Origin: Neoceratodus forsteri
Lineage: Eukaryota; Chordata; Ceratodontiformes; Ceratodontidae
Assembly: GCA_016271365.2 (NCBI GenBank)
Contig: CM057452.1
Location: forward strand, 825,064,001 to 825,128,000
DNA: 64,000 bases
Reading direction: 5' to 3'
Position numbers and translations under genes: made by a program. Shown here piece by piece: positions 9,610-20,288 of this stretch (position 1 is its first letter; the number at the start of each line of letters is the position of its first letter). Under the pieces are notes generated by a model. It saw only the letters and a program-made list of their open reading frames with translations, searched no databases and was not told the DNA's origin.

Positions 9610-9650
9610 TATAAAAGTCTCCATGAAGCAGTCTACTGGTTTTTCAGTTT
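9610..9650 (+). promoter_or_regulatory. Plus-strand TATA box with initiator-like TCAGTTT
   Basis: TATAAAAG at 9610-9617 is followed 34 bases later by TCAGTTT (9644-9650). A GGTAATAC donor-like site follows at 9657. No recognisable plus-strand protein follows; the next kilobase is a tandem duplication. Confidence 0.35.
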
Positions 9651-9687
9651 TACATAGGTAATACAGAGCACTTTTTGTTGCTTTCTG

Positions 9688-10580
9688 GAGGTTAAAACAC
9701 TCTTAAATACTTTCACCAATATATTAATATATATTTAATAGAAATATATGCATTTGATAAGCAGTGATCTTTGTAAATGATCTTTTTCAAAGGAAATAGA
9801 AAAATATGTTTAGTTTCTGACATCAAAATGCCAGATTTCTGATGTATTCTTTTGAAAGAAAATGTATGTGGAGAGTATGACTGTTTTTAAACAGACTTTA
9901 GGATTTAAAGCAGTCTACATAGACTACAAACCCTTGAAACATTAGATTCAACACTGGACACACATACACACACACATACACACACACACACTGTCTCTGC
10001 TCTTAAAGTTATAACTCATTTTCTTTTTCACATAAAAAAAATCACAGTTTTTTCATAAATACTTAAAATGCATTCTTTTAACATAATTTGTTTATATAGC
10101 AAAGATAAAATGTTCTTACAGGAAATGTAGAGAGGGTAAAACCCTCTTGAATACTTTTCACCAGTAACATTAGTATCTATTTAATAGAAATATGTGCTTT
10201 TGATAACAAGATATCTTGTAAATTATCTTTTTCAAAGGAAGTAGAAAAATATATTTAGTTTCTGATCTCAAAATAGAATTCTATTCCATTATTTTTAAGC
10301 ATGAAAAAATGAATTTAGGGAGTATGTATGTTTTTAAATCAGATTTTGGCATTTGAAGCAGTCTACTTAGAATAAGCACGCCTTGTAAAATCAGCTTCAG
10401 CGCTTGAAACACACACACACACAATCACATACTTACACACACATACATGCTGTCTCTGCTTTTAAAGTTAAACTCATTTTCTTTTTCACATTAAAAAAGA
10501 AATCACTGTTTTTTCATAAATACTTAAAATGCATTGTGTTAAAAGAACTTCCTTATACTGAAGAGATAAATGTTCTTACA
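9688..10580. repeat. 445-bp tandem duplication, two units
   Basis: The marker TTTTTCAAAGGA occurs at 9783 and 10228, offset 445. Both units share AAGCAGTCTAC, a CA-rich microsatellite and a segment with CATAAATACTTAAAATGCATT. Unit 1 has TTCTTACAG|G at its end; unit 2 has TTCTTACAA at the same place. The CA runs are near 9960-9990 and 10410-10446. No convincing coding sequence. Confidence 0.85.
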
Positions 10581-10639
10581 ATCCTCCGAGCCTCAAAGCA
10601 CATTTCACACAAAAAAAATCCCCAAAGTAAAAAGGCACC

Positions 10640-11045
10640 CAGCAGTTATACCACAGATTGACAGGGGGAGGTTGAGAGAGTGCCAGGTAGGTGATGGTGG
10701 GGCAAGGTAAGAGGAGGGGAGAGACTGAGGTTCCAGGTAGGCGATGGGGTGCAATGTAGGTGGTGGTGTGGCAAGGACAGAGGAGGGGAGAGACTCAGGT
10801 GTGAGGTAGGTGATGGGTGCAAGGGTGGTGGTGGGACAAGGTGGGAGGATGGGAGAGTTTGTGCCAAGATATTGTGACAGGGGGTCGAGGGATGGAGGAT
10901 GGATTCAGGTTCGAGCTAGGTTGGGGTGGTTGTGGTTCGAGGGGATGGAGGATGGTCTTGGGTTTGAGCTTGGATATTGTCACGGAGGTTTGAGGGGAAT
11001 GGGGATGGAGGAGAAAGGACATTGGGATATAGAACGGGAATGATG
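10640..11045. repeat. G-rich minisatellite, ~65-70-bp units
   Basis: Units carry GAGGGGAGAGACT(C/G)AGGT then AGGTAGG(T/C)GATGGGG and GGTGGTG. From about 10870 they shift into a related GGATGGAGGATGG-type repeat. Long minus-strand frames are Pro/Ser/His low complexity from the repeat. Confidence 0.75.
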
Positions 11046-11170
11046 TGTCATTTCCAGGTTCAAGAATATGTCATTTCCTGAGTTTCGTACATCACTTCCT
11101 GTGTTTGACGTGGGAGGTCCTGCATTTAAGGTGGGATGTCCTGCGTAGATGACGGGACTTCCTGTGCAAT
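11046..11170. repeat. ~28-bp repeat with recurrent CACTTCCTG/CATTTCCTG cores
   Basis: TCATTTCC, TCATTTCCTG, TCACTTCCTG, GTCCTGC, TGTCCTGC and GACTTCCTG recur about every 25-30 bases. Several match ETS-type (A/C)GGAA(G/A) cores on the other strand; no function is implied without other evidence. Confidence 0.5.
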
Positions 11171-11540
11171 ACAGGGGTGATTCTGATTGGTCCATTTTAG
11201 GCCATGCCCACCTGTCAAATGACATTACGCATGCTGATTGGCTGAAATTTAACATTTGACGAGATATATGAACTCTATACTTCTCACTATTTACATGTTT
11301 TATTGTACATTTGTTCTGAGCCATGAAGGGACAAACCATCTGAGCCAAACCTTTTTTTATACATGCTGCTGCTGTGTTGAATATGAAATATTAAAGAATA
11401 CAGCAAATGAATTGAAGCTGCGGTAAGCCATTTTTTTGTGTGCATTGTTGATCATTTACCGATGAGGCAGTTGTGTGAGCCTGTCATAATTTAGTTTAGT
11501 TTACTTATTAATGGTGGGGATCATGTGCAAATGGTGGGTG
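11171..11540. other. Unassigned sequence
   Basis: No gene or repeat recognised. Contains an A-rich stretch with AATATTAAAGAATA near 11380. Confidence 0.35.
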
Positions 11541-11811
11541 AATAATGGCAAGGTCAATAACAGTGACGACAATTGCAAAAACGACAATGGTAAATTTCAG
11601 CGACCGCATTAATGGTGACAGTTGCTTTTCTGTTTTTCTGTGGGGGGGTTCTTCCCCCCCTCACCAACCTTACTTATGTAACCAACTCTGAGGTCGTAGC
11701 ACCTCGGGAAGGGGGAAGCAATTGTTACTGTTAAAGCGGTCGCTGAAATTTACCGTCACCATTTTTGCTTTTGCTCAATTGCCATCGCCGTTATTGACCT
11801 CACCATTATTA
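11541..11811. repeat. Foldback (inverted-repeat) element 1
   Basis: The left arm (11541-11627) starts AATAATGGCAAGGTCAATAAC and includes GGTAAATTTCAGCGACCGC. The right arm (11716-11811) is its imperfect reverse complement, with GCGGTCGCTGAAATTTACC inside. The loop (11628-11715) holds a G7/C7 mini-hairpin near 11642-11667. No transposase is present; it resembles a foldback or MITE-like non-autonomous unit. Confidence 0.8.
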
Positions 11812-12793
11812 CGTGCTACCACTCAGATACATACACTTCTCATTGGCAGTAAACATCCATTGCTCAGTGGTCACTTTGCAGTATTAATTTACACTTTTTT
11901 AAAAACCCACGAATGGTTTTTGTGCCAAACCAAGCTTGAGACCTCACATGACTGACGTTTCAATGTTGGAATAACATCTTCATCAGATTGAAGGTCTCTA
12001 TCACAGGTATTACTTTTAAATATACCTCTTAAAGAAACAGAGCACATATTCTTATTAACATGCTCATACCATAAAGTGCTCATAATATTAAAGTGCTACA
12101 TTGTCCATCCTGATAGATCACTACAGAAGAGGACAATTGACAAACATTGTCCTGACAGTGTCTTGGCAGGAGATCCAGGTTCAGGCTGAAAGCAGAAGTA
12201 GATGTAAAGAGGTTGAAGTCTTTCCACCAGCCTGCAGGCCCCTTTTACTGCCATAGTGGATTTAATGGCACAACACCTACCATATACATGCAAGGGCATC
12301 CTGGTGGAGGCCTTGACCCACCGCTATACAGTAGTGACAGGGACTGGTTTGAGCTGTCCTCTAGCTTGGTCATAAGCCAAAAGTAGCCATATCATGTAAT
12401 GAGAATGTTTCCAGTTTCCCAGAAGAGGCATTGCTCACCCAGATGCTGCAGAGAAATGTCATTCCCCATATCCCATACTCACTAGTATATTGAACACAAG
12501 CACAGAACCAGCAATCTTTCAGTTAGTGGGGTCCATCCTTCTTGGGCCCAGTCTCATCTCCACAGCAGCCAGTTCAGTGTTCAGAAAGGCCTCCATTTTG
12601 TAAGTTCCAAGCCATACAGGCAGGATGCTGTAATACAACAGGTGCAGGGTCAGTACTCAATGAAAGGGCTACCAGTCCAATAGACAGAACCAAAAGTCAG
12701 AGCAAAGAGTACTCAAGAAAAAAAAAAACACTGTCAGATCCCAGAGGTTGTTTAAGCAACATTTAATGATGTGATATTATTGCTTAGAAATAA
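11812..12793. other. Unassigned repeat-like sequence
   Basis: 11940-11980 has GACGTTTCAATG followed by ATCTTCATCAG, a motif often found near ends of retroelements such as Penelope-type elements, but nothing else confirms that. 12096-12420 is open on the minus strand without clear homology. No gene called. Confidence 0.3.
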
Positions 12794-13056
12794 AGCTGGT
12801 AACAGCAAGATGGAGAAACTTAAAAGTTTAAATGCAGAAGTGCAATGAATTCTCGACTGCAAGCAATCTGACCTGTTCCGTAAGACCCGGTACTTTGACT
12901 CAAGCAGAGTCTTCATCAAGGGGCATCCACTGATGAGGACTTTGTTAGAGTCAAAGCAGCAGGAATTGCAGCAGCAGAACAGATTGCTTGAAGTCATGAA
13001 TTTATTGCACTTTTGCATTTAAACTTGTAAGCTGCTCCATCTTGCAGTTACCAGCT
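12794..13056. repeat. Foldback (inverted-repeat) element 2
   Basis: Reads outward AGCTGGTAAC...GTTACCAGCT. Left arm 12794-12918 pairs with 12931-13056, including AGTTTAAATGCAGAAGTGCAAT against ATTGCACTTTTGCATTTAAACT (pairing, with mismatches), and ACTTTGACTC against GAGTCAAAG. The loop is about 12 bases. It is nearly all stem. No transposase. Confidence 0.85.
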
Positions 13057-13228
13057 ATATTCCGTAGCGCTAGTAGCGTGTCTTTAAATGTGACTTGAAC
13101 AGCATCTGGCATCGGATTGTGGTTTTGTTTCTTGAGATCTTTGTTTTGCAAGGTCTTGTTACTGTCTTTGGTGACATGCCTGGACTCCAGATTATAATAA
13201 CTCAGGATGGATACATATAGGCAAATTG

Positions 13229-13850
13229 CTATTGATGACCATGCAGGTATTTTTTAATTGAATTGAAATCTTGTAATGTGGCTTGAAGGTGGCAACTGTA
13301 CTCAGGACAGAAGCCTACCAACTGGTGCACAGTTCTTACCTGTCCTTTCTTTCTCACTACCTTCAGCACATATTGCCTGTCAGGGTAACATAGAAATGTT
13401 ATTAGAAAATGTCTGAACCTTTCATTCAGCCTGGGCTTCTTTCCAGGGGAGCTGTGGTTGTGTTGGAGCTCCAGAAGATTGCTGTCCTTAATGTCCAGCA
13501 TTTTTGGGAGCAAGTGGTGAGTAAAGCTATGTGGTCAGATCCCTTGATCCCTTCAAGCATCCAACTACCTGCACATTTGTGCAGCACTCCCAGTTCTTGC
13601 GGTCTTCAGACATAGCCAAGAGTTCTGTAATTACTTTGTGCATCGAGTTCACTTTGGTTGCCATATCTTTACTGCTATCCTCCTGTTCACTGAGGCATGT
13701 CTCCAGTTCTTTGAAGTGTTTGTTGTGGGCCTCTAATGTTTCACTAAGCCCATGAAGTTTCTGCCAGACATGAGTGAGCTGGACATTCAAATTCTAAAAC
13801 CCAGCTCTCACCTCAATTTTTAGTTCATATAATAGTGCTCCAGTCGATCA
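13229..13850 (-). pseudogene. L1/Tx1-type LINE ORF1 fragment
   Basis: Two minus-strand frames (13790-13527, 13513-13229) show an N-terminal coiled-coil-like stretch (LSETLEAHNKHFKELETCL), then a central nucleic-acid-binding segment and a C-terminal part with KPRLNERFRHFLITFL and QATLQDFNS. This matches the order coiled coil, RRM-like domain, C-terminal domain of L1-group ORF1 proteins, which coat LINE RNA as trimers. A frame change near 13520 and stops upstream show it is dead. The usual RRNN segment is altered (DRKNWECC). Confidence 0.6.
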
Positions 13851-13984
13851 CTTTGATGGGGTAGACTGAGCCATAGTTACAGGAGGATTCTCTGCCATTT
13901 CAATAGGGCCTGCTTTCAGTGTGGTGAGCCATGGCAAATCAGTAAGCCCATCATAGGCGAGGGCAAAGAAGTCTAGTTGGGTGA

Positions 13985-15967
13985 GCAGGGGGGACATGGA
14001 GAAAGTAGGAAGAAAAAGAGATGCCTTTACAAGTACAAGAGAATGGGGGGCTGACAGAAATACCTAAAGGAGTCAAGGGAGGTGACAAGGGCAGTCAGGG
14101 CAGCCAAGGCATCCCAGGAACTCAGGCTAGCATAGGGCATTAGGGATGGGGGAAGAACTTCTTTAGGTGCATCAGGGAGAAAAGGAACTGCAGAGACCAA
14201 ATTGTGAGGATTAAAAGGAGGCTGGACACTAAGGCAGAACAGGCAGAAGCATTAAATGAGTACTTCTACTCTGTATTTACCAAAGAGAAAGGGGGCAGTA
14301 CCCAAGGGAGTTGGGGGCAGTCACGGGGGAGTGAGGAGACAGAAAGAGAAATCACAGTGGGCAGGGTACTGGAGGGCTTGAGGGCTCTGAGGGTGGACAA
14401 GGCACTGGGTCTGGATGGCATACACCCCAGGCTGCTACAGGAACTCATGGGTTTGCTGGCTGAACCACTTGCAGACCTGTTCAATGCCTCTCTGGACTCG
14501 GGATGTGTACCGCAGGACTGGAGGATGGCTCACATGGTACCCCTCCACAACAGTGGCCCCAAGGACAAGCCGGGGAACTACAGACCAGCAAGCCTCACAT
14601 CCATCATGGGAAAGCTGATGGAGAGAATCTTGAAGGAGAGGCTGGATTCCCTCCTGGAGGCTAATGGACTACAGGACAGCAGGCAGCATGGGTTTGTCTC
14701 AGGCAGACCCTGTCAGATTAACCTGGTGGAGTACTATGACTGGGTAACCAGGCAATTGGACAGGGACCATGCAGTGGATGCCCTCTATCTGGACTTCAGC
14801 AAGGCATTTGATTTGGTGCCACATGGGAGGCTAGGTAGTAAGCTGCAGGGTACAGGGGCTGGGGCAAAGCTGGTGGGATGGGTAGTGAACTGGGTACAAA
14901 GGAGACAGCAGAGGGTGGTGGTGGGAGGGGATCTCTCATCACCCATGGCGGTGACAAGTGGGGTGCCACAAGGATTGGAACTGGGGCCAGTGTTATTTGG
15001 GATCTTCATAGCAGTCATTTTGATAGGCATCACGAGCAAGATCAGTCTGTTTGCAGATGACACCCAGATGGGAGCAGTAGTGGATGACATTAGAGGGGTG
15101 GCAGGGGTTACAGGATGATCTGGTGAAATTGGAAGCCTGGTGAGACACTGGGCAGCTGGGGTTCAATGCTAACAAATGCAAGGTGCTACATTTCAGAGCA
15201 AAGAACCCAAGGAGGAGCTGCCAGATAGAGAGTATTCAGCTAGCCAAGACAGAGAGGGAGAAGGATCTAGGGGTAATCATAATGGGAGCAATGAACAACT
15301 CTGCACAGTGTAGAAAGGCAGCTGCCAAGGCTAGCAAGATTCTGGGTTGCATTGCCAGAAGCATATCCTCCAGGAAGGGGGGAGGTGATTCTGCCATTGT
15401 ACAGGTCACTGGTTAGACCACACCTGGAGTACAGTGTGCAGTTCTGGTGTCTGTACCTGAGGAAGGACATCAGGCTACAGGAGGCTATGCAGTACAGGGC
15501 AACAGAAATGATCCATGGGTTAGAGGACTTGCCCGATGAAAGTAGGCTGAAGGAGCTGAACATATACTCCCTGGAGGAGAGGAGGGGCAGGGGGAACATG
15601 ATTGAGACCTTCAGATACATGAAGGGGATAAATAAGATGGACACAGGAGGGCTTTTCCAGTTTAGGAGGGTGAGGGACACCTTAGGGCACAATCTGAGAT
15701 TGGAGGGGGGTAGGTTCAGGAGGGAAATGAGGAGACACTTTTCACGGAGAGGGTGGTGGCAGGTTGGAATGCATTATCAGAGGAAGTGGTATCCTGTAAT
15801 ATGGTGGACTGCTTCAAAAGGGGATGGGACAGGGTAAGGGGAAGGTCATTGGAGAGGGAGGAAGTGACAGCAGCAGTATAAGGGCTGTTAGCCTGCACAT
15901 TCAAGCAGACTCAATAGACCGTAGGGCCTTTATCTGCTGGCAGGTTTGTATGTTCATATGTTCATAT
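13985..15967 (+). pseudogene. CR1 LINE ORF2, reverse transcriptase and C-terminal region
   Basis: The longest frame (14204-15118) carries reverse transcriptase blocks in order: DKALGLDGIHPRLL, NYRPASLTS, LYLDFSKAFDLVPHG, SGVPQGLELGPVLF and the active-site block LFADDTQ at 15047-15064. Continuations in other frames follow: KCKVLHF-like at 15170-15200, EKDLGVII at 15258, RPHLEYSVQFW at 15417, RLKELNIYSLEERRGRG at 15547. This is the CR1 C-terminal layout. Endonuclease is missing, so the copy is 5'-truncated. At least three frame changes or stops exist. It ends with TATGTTCATATGTTCATA at 15949-15966, the octamer-repeat end typical of CR1. In an active element this protein nicks DNA and copies the LINE RNA at the target. 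Confidence 0.9.
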
Positions 15968-16632
15968 CTCACTTGTCTGACTCCTTTGACTTCTTGAAGT
16001 AAATCTGGGTCTGGTGCCACACTGATTTTGGTGGCTGTGACAACAGGGATTGATATCCACCGATTGCAGCTTGTACAGAATGTGGCAGCCAGGTTGTTGA
16101 CTGTCTTACCAAGATCTTGCCATATCATGTCTGTGCTCCGCAGCCTGCACTGTCTGCCTGTTCATTGGTGGATCACCTTTAAGGTTGGGTTACTGACCTA
16201 TAATGCCCTCCATGGACAGGGACCGCGTTATTTGCAAGATACTCTGTGTCCCTACTACCCCCTTCACTCACTCCGTTCCTCCAATGAGGGATTGCTAGAG
16301 GTTCTCAGGGTTTGACTTAAGACCTCTGGGGCCAGTTCTTTTACTTTTAGGGCCCCTACCCTGCGGAATTATTTACCTCATCGGATTAGATAGTGTCTGA
16401 CCATTGAGAGTTTTAAATCTGCTCTTAAAATCCATCTTTTTTGCATGGCATTTTCTGATCCTAGTGTATGTTAGCCTGCTGTCATTAATTCTATTAAGGA
16501 TTAAGTCTTAAACTACCATTTTTATCTATTTATCTGTTTGTATGGATTTTTATGTACAGCACTCTAATCTCCACGGAATTGTGCTTGAAAACTAAAGTCT
16601 GATTGATTGATTGATTGATTTATTGATTGTTT
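15968..16632 (+). pseudogene. L2-type LINE 3' fragment
   Basis: The frame 16028-16315 contains LQLVQNVAARLLT, SLHCLPVHW, KVGLLTYNALHGQGPRYL and LRSSNEGLLEV. These are hallmarks of the C-terminus of L2-clade LINEs. The matching FNxxxK tail follows in other frames to about 16440. The element ends in (GATT)n at 16604-16630, which fits L2 3' ends. It is 5'-truncated, beginning right after the CR1 end. Confidence 0.85.
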
Positions 16633-16834
16633 GAAGAGGCTTGTCGCACAGGTAAGGCACAAAAAAAAAGTTGCTGCTAGGAAGTTGATGATATCAGAAG
16701 GATAGTCACAGAGCTCTAGGCTTGGACATCCATTCTCATCCCCGGCTAGATCATGCCCCCAAAATAAGAAATTAAGGAGAATGGGAAAGAACAAAGGTGT
16801 AGGATCACAAAACAGCAAAAGGGATCTGGAGCTA

Positions 16835-17680
16835 GTTGGAAGGGGCATGCCTTAATGCCAGGTGTTTGGTTAATAAAAATCAGTGAGCTCCGGGCATTAG
16901 TGACAGTCACTGAGGTAGACCTAATAGCCATTACAGAAACTTGGACCACAAAGAATAATGCCTGGGACTTGTCAGTCCCAGGTTACACAATGTTTAGACA
17001 GGATGGGGGAAAGACAAAGAGGGCAACGTAGCCCTAATATGCCAGGAAGGGCATAGACACTGTGGAGGATGGACACATCATGGGAAGCAAAGGGGAAACT
17101 AAGTTGTTGTGGTCACTGTACCCTCGGGCAAGAAAATACAGGTGAGGATGATTTATAAACCACCAAGACAAGGGGAAAAGAGAAATAGGGAGCTCTAGGA
17201 AAAGCCAGCAAAGGATGTGAGAAAGGGAAAAGTTGTGGTGCTGGGTGATCTGAACCTGCCACATATTGACTGGAACAGTCCAGTGACCAGAAGTACCAGA
17301 CATCAGGCCCTGTTGGATACTTTGTAGGACTGCTTGCTGGTGCAGCTGGTTAAGAAACCCACTAGACAGATGGTCATTCTCAATTTGGTGCTCACCAGCT
17401 TGGAGACAGTGGGACGAGTGAGGCAGGAGAGACTCTGGGGACCAGTGACCATAACTCCATTTGGTTCAGGCTGGCCCTCTGGACCACAATACCCCTATCA
17501 AAAACTGAAGACTTAGATTTGAGAAGTGGAGACTTCAACCAGATGAGGGAGCTGGTCTGAGATAAATTGATCAGGGTGAACAGCATCAAAGGTGCAGCAG
17601 AAAGATGGGGTTGATTAAGAGGACTGTTCTCAAGGCAACAAAGACATACACAGGAATTGTTAAAAAACAAAATAAGTACA
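16835..17680 (+). pseudogene. CR1 LINE endonuclease-domain fragment
   Basis: Broken frames encode apurinic-type endonuclease blocks: LIAITETWT near 16920, a MIYKPPRQG block near 17150, KVVVLGDLNLPHIDWNS near 17230, and a weak distal region. The Asp/Asn in GDLNLP is intact. Numerous stops and a frameshift at 17180 mark it as dead. Reverse transcriptase is absent; sequence identity changes near 17690. Confidence 0.75.
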
Positions 17681-17689
17681 AGAGAGCAA

Positions 17690-19190
17690 TATGGTTATCA
17701 GAAAGGGTCAGGGAAACAGGGAGGACCAAGAAGCAGTGTTTCTTTTTTGTTGTTGTTCAGCTCCCCAAAACCTCCATTTAGAGGTCAGCCCTGTGCTGCC
17801 TGCCATCCCCCCATGCCCAGGCGTACCCTCTGCACAGGCTCCCCCTCCCAACAAACACTGTGTTAGCCCACAAGCTTACCCACCGGGTCAGGGCAATGGG
17901 AGCGGGAACCCCCTGATGGACATTGATGGCAATGGAGATGGCGGCAGAGCAGGGTGTCATGCCCCAGAGGCCGTTTTTTTTTTCATGAATGCTGAATCCC
18001 TGGGGGCAGGGACGTACAATGACATCCAGCATCTGCCCTGCCCCCCTAAGTAATGGCACCAGCTGCAGTGGTACCACCAGCCTCTACCAGTGGTCCGTAA
18101 CTCACCGAACACACTTCCCCTCTCCTCCTGGAGAAGGAGAGCAGTCACCAGGACACTCGATCCTTCTCCCCCGGCTGGCCCTCAAACTCCTGTGTCCATC
18201 ACTGAACCCGGGATGTCGGCACCACAAGCAGATGCCTTGCTGCTGCACCAGTGGGCCAGACCCATGCCTGCTTTTTTTTTTCAGGAGAGAAAAAGGCTTT
18301 TTTTCTTTTGTTTTGTTTTTTAGACAACATAGGTGGGGGCACGTTGTGGTGAAATTTGTTTGAATTGGTGCATTCATTGCTGACTGAAGGGTAAATTTGA
18401 GACCAGCCATGGTTGTCCACGTTTAAGGGCCATGTTAAAGAACTTTATCTTGCCCTGTAGTTTGTGGGATGGTGATAATTATCTGGTCTGGGGCTTCCGC
18501 TACTTGATAATTGGAGGTGAGACTGAGTCATATTTCTGGCTGCAGGCTGGTTTTGGCTTGTTGGCACAACTAACCAGGAAGCTCTGACTCAGGAGTAAAA
18601 AGCACGTTTATATGCACAACTTCCTCCCCAATGCCCCTACTGCCACCTCATGTGCCCCTACTGCCCCCATCCCACTGGCGCAAGCCACTTAGACCACCTC
18701 CTGGCTGGTCTAAGTGGTGTGCCTTGCTGCATCCATGGTAGGGCTTGTAAAATTTGAAAAAGGGGGGTGTTGCAGCTCGCCATGGTGCAAGCCCCTTTCC
18801 GACCTCGAGCAGTGGGTTGTTTGATGCAACCCTGGGACAAGAGGGCTTTGATGCAACACTGTCTGGATCTGATGCAGGCTGGGTTGTAAAATCATGTTTG
18901 ATGCAAGTTGTGGTGCAAGTAATCTTTTGCATCAAACTCTTTTGATGCAAACAACTTGGGTTGATTTAACTGCTTTTAAAATCAGACTCCATGAGTTTGA
19001 ATCCAGACAAGATCCCCAAAGTTTTCTTTTGTCAGAATTTCACTAGAGTGGTGTTCCATGGTGGTGTGGTGTTAGAATATTAATTGTACAGGAAAATGGA
19101 CTTAAATGTGAGAAAGAAAAAGTGCAAGAGTATAGTGCTGCCTTGGAGGCAGGGCTGCTGTGGAGGCAGCCTTTGCTGAAGGAATCTGTC
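17690..19190. other. Unassigned sequence with a perfect hairpin and a GATGCAA cluster
   Basis: 17700-18330 is open in several frames but with no recognised domain. A hairpin with 11-bp perfect arms (CCACTTAGACC, 18685-18695, against 18707-18717) lies in the middle. TTTGATGCAA or TTGATGCAA recurs near 18820, 18848, 18896 and 18937, with an inverted TTGCATCAAA near 18926. No transposase or RNA gene was identified. Confidence 0.35.
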
Positions 19191-19194
19191 CCTT

Positions 19195-20072
19195 GCAGAT
19201 CAGGGAGGTGCAGTGGGATCTACAGAGGCTGCAGAGGTGGTCTAAGGTTTGGTAAATTAAATTCAGCACCAAAAAGTGCAAGGTTCTGCAGCTAGGAAAT
19301 GAAATCTCCAGGATAGAGTACTGAATGATAGGGGTAATAGTGAGCACTAGGCAGAAGAAAGGGACCTGGGAGCTATCATTAGTGACTCCCTCAAACAATC
19401 AAGCCAGTGTAAAAAAGCCTATAGGATGCTGAGGTATACTGGAAGGGATGTTGACAGTAGGAAGAAGGAGGAGGTATTACAACTCCTATGTAAGTCACTA
19501 GTGAGGCTGCACCTGGAATACTGTGCTCAGTTCTGAGTCCTCACCTAAGGAAGGACAGGGACAGGCTAGAGACAGTGCAGTGCAGGGTAACCAAGATGAT
19601 TCAGGGCCAACAGGGCAGATCTTATGAGGACTGTTTCAAGGCACTGAACATGTACCCAATGGAGACCAGGCAGAGAGACCTTCAAGTACGTGAAAGGAAC
19701 AAACAAGGTGAACTGTGGGGACCTATTTAGCAGGAGTAAAGATTCAAGAATCAGAGGTCACTAATGGAGACTTGTGGGGGGTAGTTTATGAGAAATGTGA
19801 AGAAGTTTTATTTTATGGAAAGGCTGGTGTTGCCATGGAACAGTCTGCTAGCGGATATGGTGGGTGCCAAGACCATAAATGGTTCCCAGTATTCCTGGGA
19901 CAGAGTGAAGAGTTTGGTGGTTACTCACATTGGTAACATTAGGGAGGGGAGCAGGGAGGTGGACAGGGAGGGATAGAACCCTGGACAATAGGTCCCGGGG
20001 CAGATAGGGAACTATGAGCAGTCTAAATGGACCCTTGGACTTATTCTGCTATCATTGTCTATGTTTCCATGA
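19195..20072 (+). pseudogene. CR1 LINE C-terminal fragment
   Basis: Stop-riddled frames keep CR1 C-terminal landmarks: DLQRLQRWSKVW at 19220, KKCKVLQLGN at 19270, a CTWNTVL block at 19510 corresponding to LEYC, and a 3' end TGTCTATGTTTCC at 20060-20072. Truncated at its 5' side. Confidence 0.75.
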
Positions 20073-20288
20073 AAGGAAAGGGAAAAGACAGGACAAGACA
20101 GGGTACTGGACTCACAAGGAAAAGACAGGGACTCGCAGCACTAGAATCAACTGGTACAAGAAGAAGTCAAGATAAAACTGACCAACTACGTAGCAATGGA
20201 GAAAATCTGCTGCACATAAACTACCAACTGCAAGTTAATTTGTTTTCAACCTGTCATTTTATTAGATTTGAAAATAGATAAAAGCTTA

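Noticed and set aside
10640..11348. Minus-strand Pro/Ser/His-rich frames as proteins
   Set aside because: They follow the minisatellite period.
11940..11980. GACGTTTCAATG...ATCTTCATCAG as a Penelope-like element end
   Set aside because: Motif is short and found in several repeat types; no GIY-YIG or reverse transcriptase nearby.
12096..12420. Minus-strand open frame considered as a retrovirus-type Pol (RNase H/connection) remnant
   Set aside because: Only a loose resemblance in an alanine/leucine-rich helix; no catalytic motif and no flanking LTR or other pol blocks.
17691..18363. Overlapping plus-strand frames of about 120 codons as a gene
   Set aside because: No recognisable domain, poly-T/poly-C runs inside, and embedded between CR1 fragments.
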